This document shows, in pieces, positions 62,164 to 64,000 of a DNA stretch of 64,000 nucleotides. Positions within the stretch are counted from its first letter, which is position 1. Every line of letters begins with the position of its first letter. This DNA comes from Novosphingobium aquimarinum (GTDB lineage: Bacteria; Pseudomonadota; Alphaproteobacteria; Sphingomonadales; Sphingomonadaceae). The notes beneath the pieces are model-generated. The model did not search any database and was not told the DNA's origin. It saw nothing but the letters and a program-made list of their open reading frames with translations. The position numbers and the translations under genes are program-made. The stretch is taken from NCBI RefSeq assembly GCF_009746585.1, contig NZ_WRPO01000002.1:310001-374000 (forward strand), written 5' to 3'.

Positions 62164-63501
62164 TCAGCTTTGCCGGTCCAGTTCGCGGTCCACTTCGCGC
62201 CAACCGATGTCGGGGCGGCAGAAGCCGCTTTCGAAATCGATCTTGTCCAGTGCCGCGTAGGCGGCGGCCTGCGCTTCGCGGACCGATTGGCCGCGCGCAG
62301 TCACATTGAGCACTCGCCCCCCATTCGCCACGAGCTGGCCCTCGACGAGCGCGGTGCCGGCGTGGAACACCTTGGCTCCATTTGCCTCGGCGGCGGCGAT
62401 GCCGTGGATGGCGCCGCCTTTTTCCGGGGTGCCGGGGTAGCCGCGCGCCGCCATGACGATGGTCAGCGCCGTGTCCGGAGAGAAGCGCGGCGGCTCGATC
62501 GCGGCGAGGCGGTTCTCGGCGCAGGCGGAGAGCACGTCCACGAGGTCCGCCTCGAGCCGCATCATCAGCACCTGGCATTCCGGATCGCCGAAGCGGCAAT
62601 TGTATTCGATCAGCTTGGGCCCTTCGGTCGTCAGCATCAGTCCGGCATAGAGCACGCCCGAATACGGGCATCCCGCATCGGCCATGGCTTTCACGGTGGG
62701 CGCGATAATCGAGGTCATCGCTTGGCGTTCGAGCTCGGGCGTCAGCACCGGCGCGGGACTGTAGGCGCCCATGCCGCCCGTATTGGGGCCGGTATCGCCG
62801 ACGCCGACTCGCTTGTGATCCTGCGCCGACCCGAAGGCGAGGATGGTGCTGCCGTCGGTCAGCGCGAAGTAGCTGGCCTCTTCGCCTTCGAGAAACTCCT
62901 CAATGACCGCCTCGGCGCCCGCTTCGCCGAAACGCCCGGCAAAAATGTCGCGCACGGCCGCTTCGGCTTCGGCCATGGTCATGGCAACGGTGACGCCCTT
63001 ACCGGCGGCAAGCCCATCCGCCTTGATGACGACGGGCGCGCCGAAGCGGGCAATGGCGGCCAGGCCTTCGGCTTCGCTGCGCACGCGCTCGTAGCCGGCG
63101 GTGGGAATGCCGGCCTTCTCGCACAAGTCCTTGGTGAAGCCCTTGGACCCTTCGAGCCGCGCCGCCGCCGCTCCGGGGCCGAACACGGCGATCCCGGCAT
63201 CGCGCAGCGTGTCGGCCAGTCCGTCGACCAGCGGGGCCTCGGGGCCGATCACGACGAGCCCGATCTTGTACATCTCGCAGAATTCGAAGACGCTGCGGTG
63301 ATCGCTCAAATCGGCCTTGAAGCATAAGCCGTCCGATGTAATCGCGTCGCCAGCGGGGCTGCGCGCGTTCACTTCGACGATCGTACTGTCGATCCCGGGA
63401 TTGCCCGGCGAAGCCCAGAGCGTCTCGCAGCGCGGGGATTGCGCCAATTTCCATGCCAGCGCATGTTCGCGCCCGCCCGATCCCAGCAGAAGGATATTCA
63501 T
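62164..63501 (-). CDS. purD: Phosphoribosylamine-glycine ligase
   Basis: A 445-residue ATP-grasp enzyme, step 2 of purine synthesis. It starts [20 protein letters not shown] and shows [47 protein letters not shown] and [15 protein letters not shown]. Length is normal (about 425-430, plus a small insert). The ATG (63501-63499) overlaps the xseA ATG on the other strand. A longer upstream frame is discarded because the family start is here. Confidence 0.96.
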   Translation of the reverse strand: MNILLLGSGGREHALAWKLAQSPRCETLWASPGNPGIDSTIVEVNARSPAGDAITSDGLCFKADLSDHRSVFEFCEMYKIGLVVIGPEAPLVDGLADTLRDAGIAVFGPGAAAARLEGSKGFTKDLCEKAGIPTAGYERVRSEAEGLAAIARFGAPVVIKADGLAAGKGVTVAMTMAEAEAAVRDIFAGRFGEAGAEAVIEEFLEGEEASYFALTDGSTILAFGSAQDHKRVGVGDTGPNTGGMGAYSPAPVLTPELERQAMTSIIAPTVKAMADAGCPYSGVLYAGLMLTTEGPKLIEYNCRFGDPECQVLMMRLEADLVDVLSACAENRLAAIEPPRFSPDTALTIVMAARGYPGTPEKGGAIHGIAAAEANGAKVFHAGTALVEGQLVANGGRVLNVTARGQSVREAQAAAYAALDKIDFESGFCRPDIGWREVDRELDRQS

Positions 63502-64000
63502 GCCCGGTTCCCTGCCTTTCGATGACGACGATGCTGCCGATGGTCCCGCAGGAGGGCTCGTAGCGAAGGCGCGTGGCGGCGACAACGCCGCGCCGCTTTC
63601 CGTCAGCGAAATATCCGCGCTGTTGAAGCGCACGGTCGAGGATCGATTCGGCTTCGTGCGCCTGCGTGGCGAGCTTTCGGGAGTGAAGCGCGCGGCTTCG
63701 GGTCACCTCTATTGCGCGCTCAAGGACGAGAAGGCCGTCATCGACGGGGTGATGTGGCGCGGCGGCGCTCAACGCCTTGCATTCCGGCCCGAGGACGGGA
63801 TCGAGGTCGTCGCCAGCGGCAAGCTGACGACCTATCCGGGGCGCTCGAAATACCAGATCGTGATCGAGGCGATGGAGATCGCAGGCGAGGGCGCGCTGCT
63901 CGCGCTGCTCGAGAAACTGCGGCTGCGTCTCGCCGCTGAAGGCCTGTTCGATGCCACGCGCAAGCGCGAATTGCCGTATCTGCCGCGCGTGATCGGCGTC
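63500..64000 (+). CDS. xseA: Exodeoxyribonuclease VII large subunit, N-terminal part (3' end outside window)
   Basis: The first 167 codons, running off the right edge. The N-terminal 30 residues are a disordered leader ([19 protein letters not shown]). The OB domain follows: [53 protein letters not shown], then [29 protein letters not shown] and the start of the catalytic domain [10 protein letters not shown]. XseA with XseB degrades single-stranded DNA. AAGGATATTC precedes the ATG as ribosome site. It diverges from purD with overlapping start codons. Confidence 0.93.
   Translation, partial: MPGSLPFDDDDAADGPAGGLVAKARGGDNAAPLSVSEISALLKRTVEDRFGFVRLRGELSGVKRAASGHLYCALKDEKAVIDGVMWRGGAQRLAFRPEDGIEVVASGKLTTYPGRSKYQIVIEAMEIAGEGALLALLEKLRLRLAAEGLFDATRKRELPYLPRVIGV

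Overview
The window is a GC-rich, gene-dense, mostly conserved chromosomal segment. Its gene content and protein features point to an alphaproteobacterium of the order Sphingomonadales, perhaps an Erythrobacter-like lineage (inference). Supporting signs are the helicase-S4-fdxA-carD block, a fused ThiS-ThiG, a DUF6489 protein, UrcA, a tolC-popZ pair and a SUF operon led by an Rrf2 regulator. I see no rRNA, tRNA, prophage, insertion sequence or CRISPR array.

The most informative feature is the layout around 20.6-21.0 kb. hemE (minus) and a ppsR/DUF299 gene (plus) diverge from a gene-free stretch of about 370 bases. In Caulobacter and Rickettsia the interval between these two genes is the chromosomal origin. 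Here it holds an AT-rich tract, degenerate DnaA-box-like 9-mers and TCCCCA hexamers. Genes to the left (parB, parA, rsmG, mnmG, mnmE, terC, rho, hemJ, hemE) run mostly leftward. Genes to the right (ppsR, maf, aroE, coaE, dnaQ, hpf, ptsN) run rightward, as expected for bidirectional replication from this point. Three parS-like sites lie in or beside the mnmE-mnmG-rsmG-parA-parB cluster, a fourth lies far away inside sufS, and popZ is at 30 kb. The window therefore probably carries the origin, the centromere and the polar anchor together.

Region by region. 0-7 kb: helicase end, S4 protein, fdxA, carD, tsaC/sua5, a DUF815 ATPase, a PQQ-type sugar dehydrogenase, msrC and a glycine-zipper protein. 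7-21 kb: the par/mnm cluster, a GltB-like oxidoreductase, a quinone reductase, terC, rho, hemJ, hemE and oriC. 21-33 kb: replication, repair and housekeeping genes (maf, aroE, coaE, dnaQ, hpf, ptsN, sleB, xth, erpA), popZ, tolC and an isoaspartyl methyltransferase. 33-42 kb: class I fumarase, a LytS/LytTR pair, a lipid-kinase-like gene, a phosphoesterase, and a PadR-DUF1700-DUF2807 envelope-type module with a candidate tandem operator and a REP-like hairpin. 42-53 kb: rplM-rpsI, ctaA, merC, thiSG, a zinc peptidase, an exported adenosine-deaminase-like enzyme, an acyl-CoA synthetase, ggt and pyrD. 53-60 kb: a translationally coupled SUF Fe-S operon (Rrf2, sufB, a degenerate DUF559 nuclease-like gene, sufC, sufD, sufS, sufT, a GNAT gene, sufA). 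60-64 kb: a PfkB kinase, an exonuclease-like protein, purD and the 5' part of xseA.

I found no wholly new multi-gene system. The best leads are the nuclease-fold protein embedded in the SUF operon, the remote parS-like site in sufS, the oriC/parS/popZ neighbourhood, the PadR operator array and the exported deaminase with an unusual active-site motif. All functional calls rest on reading motifs and gene order; no database search was run.
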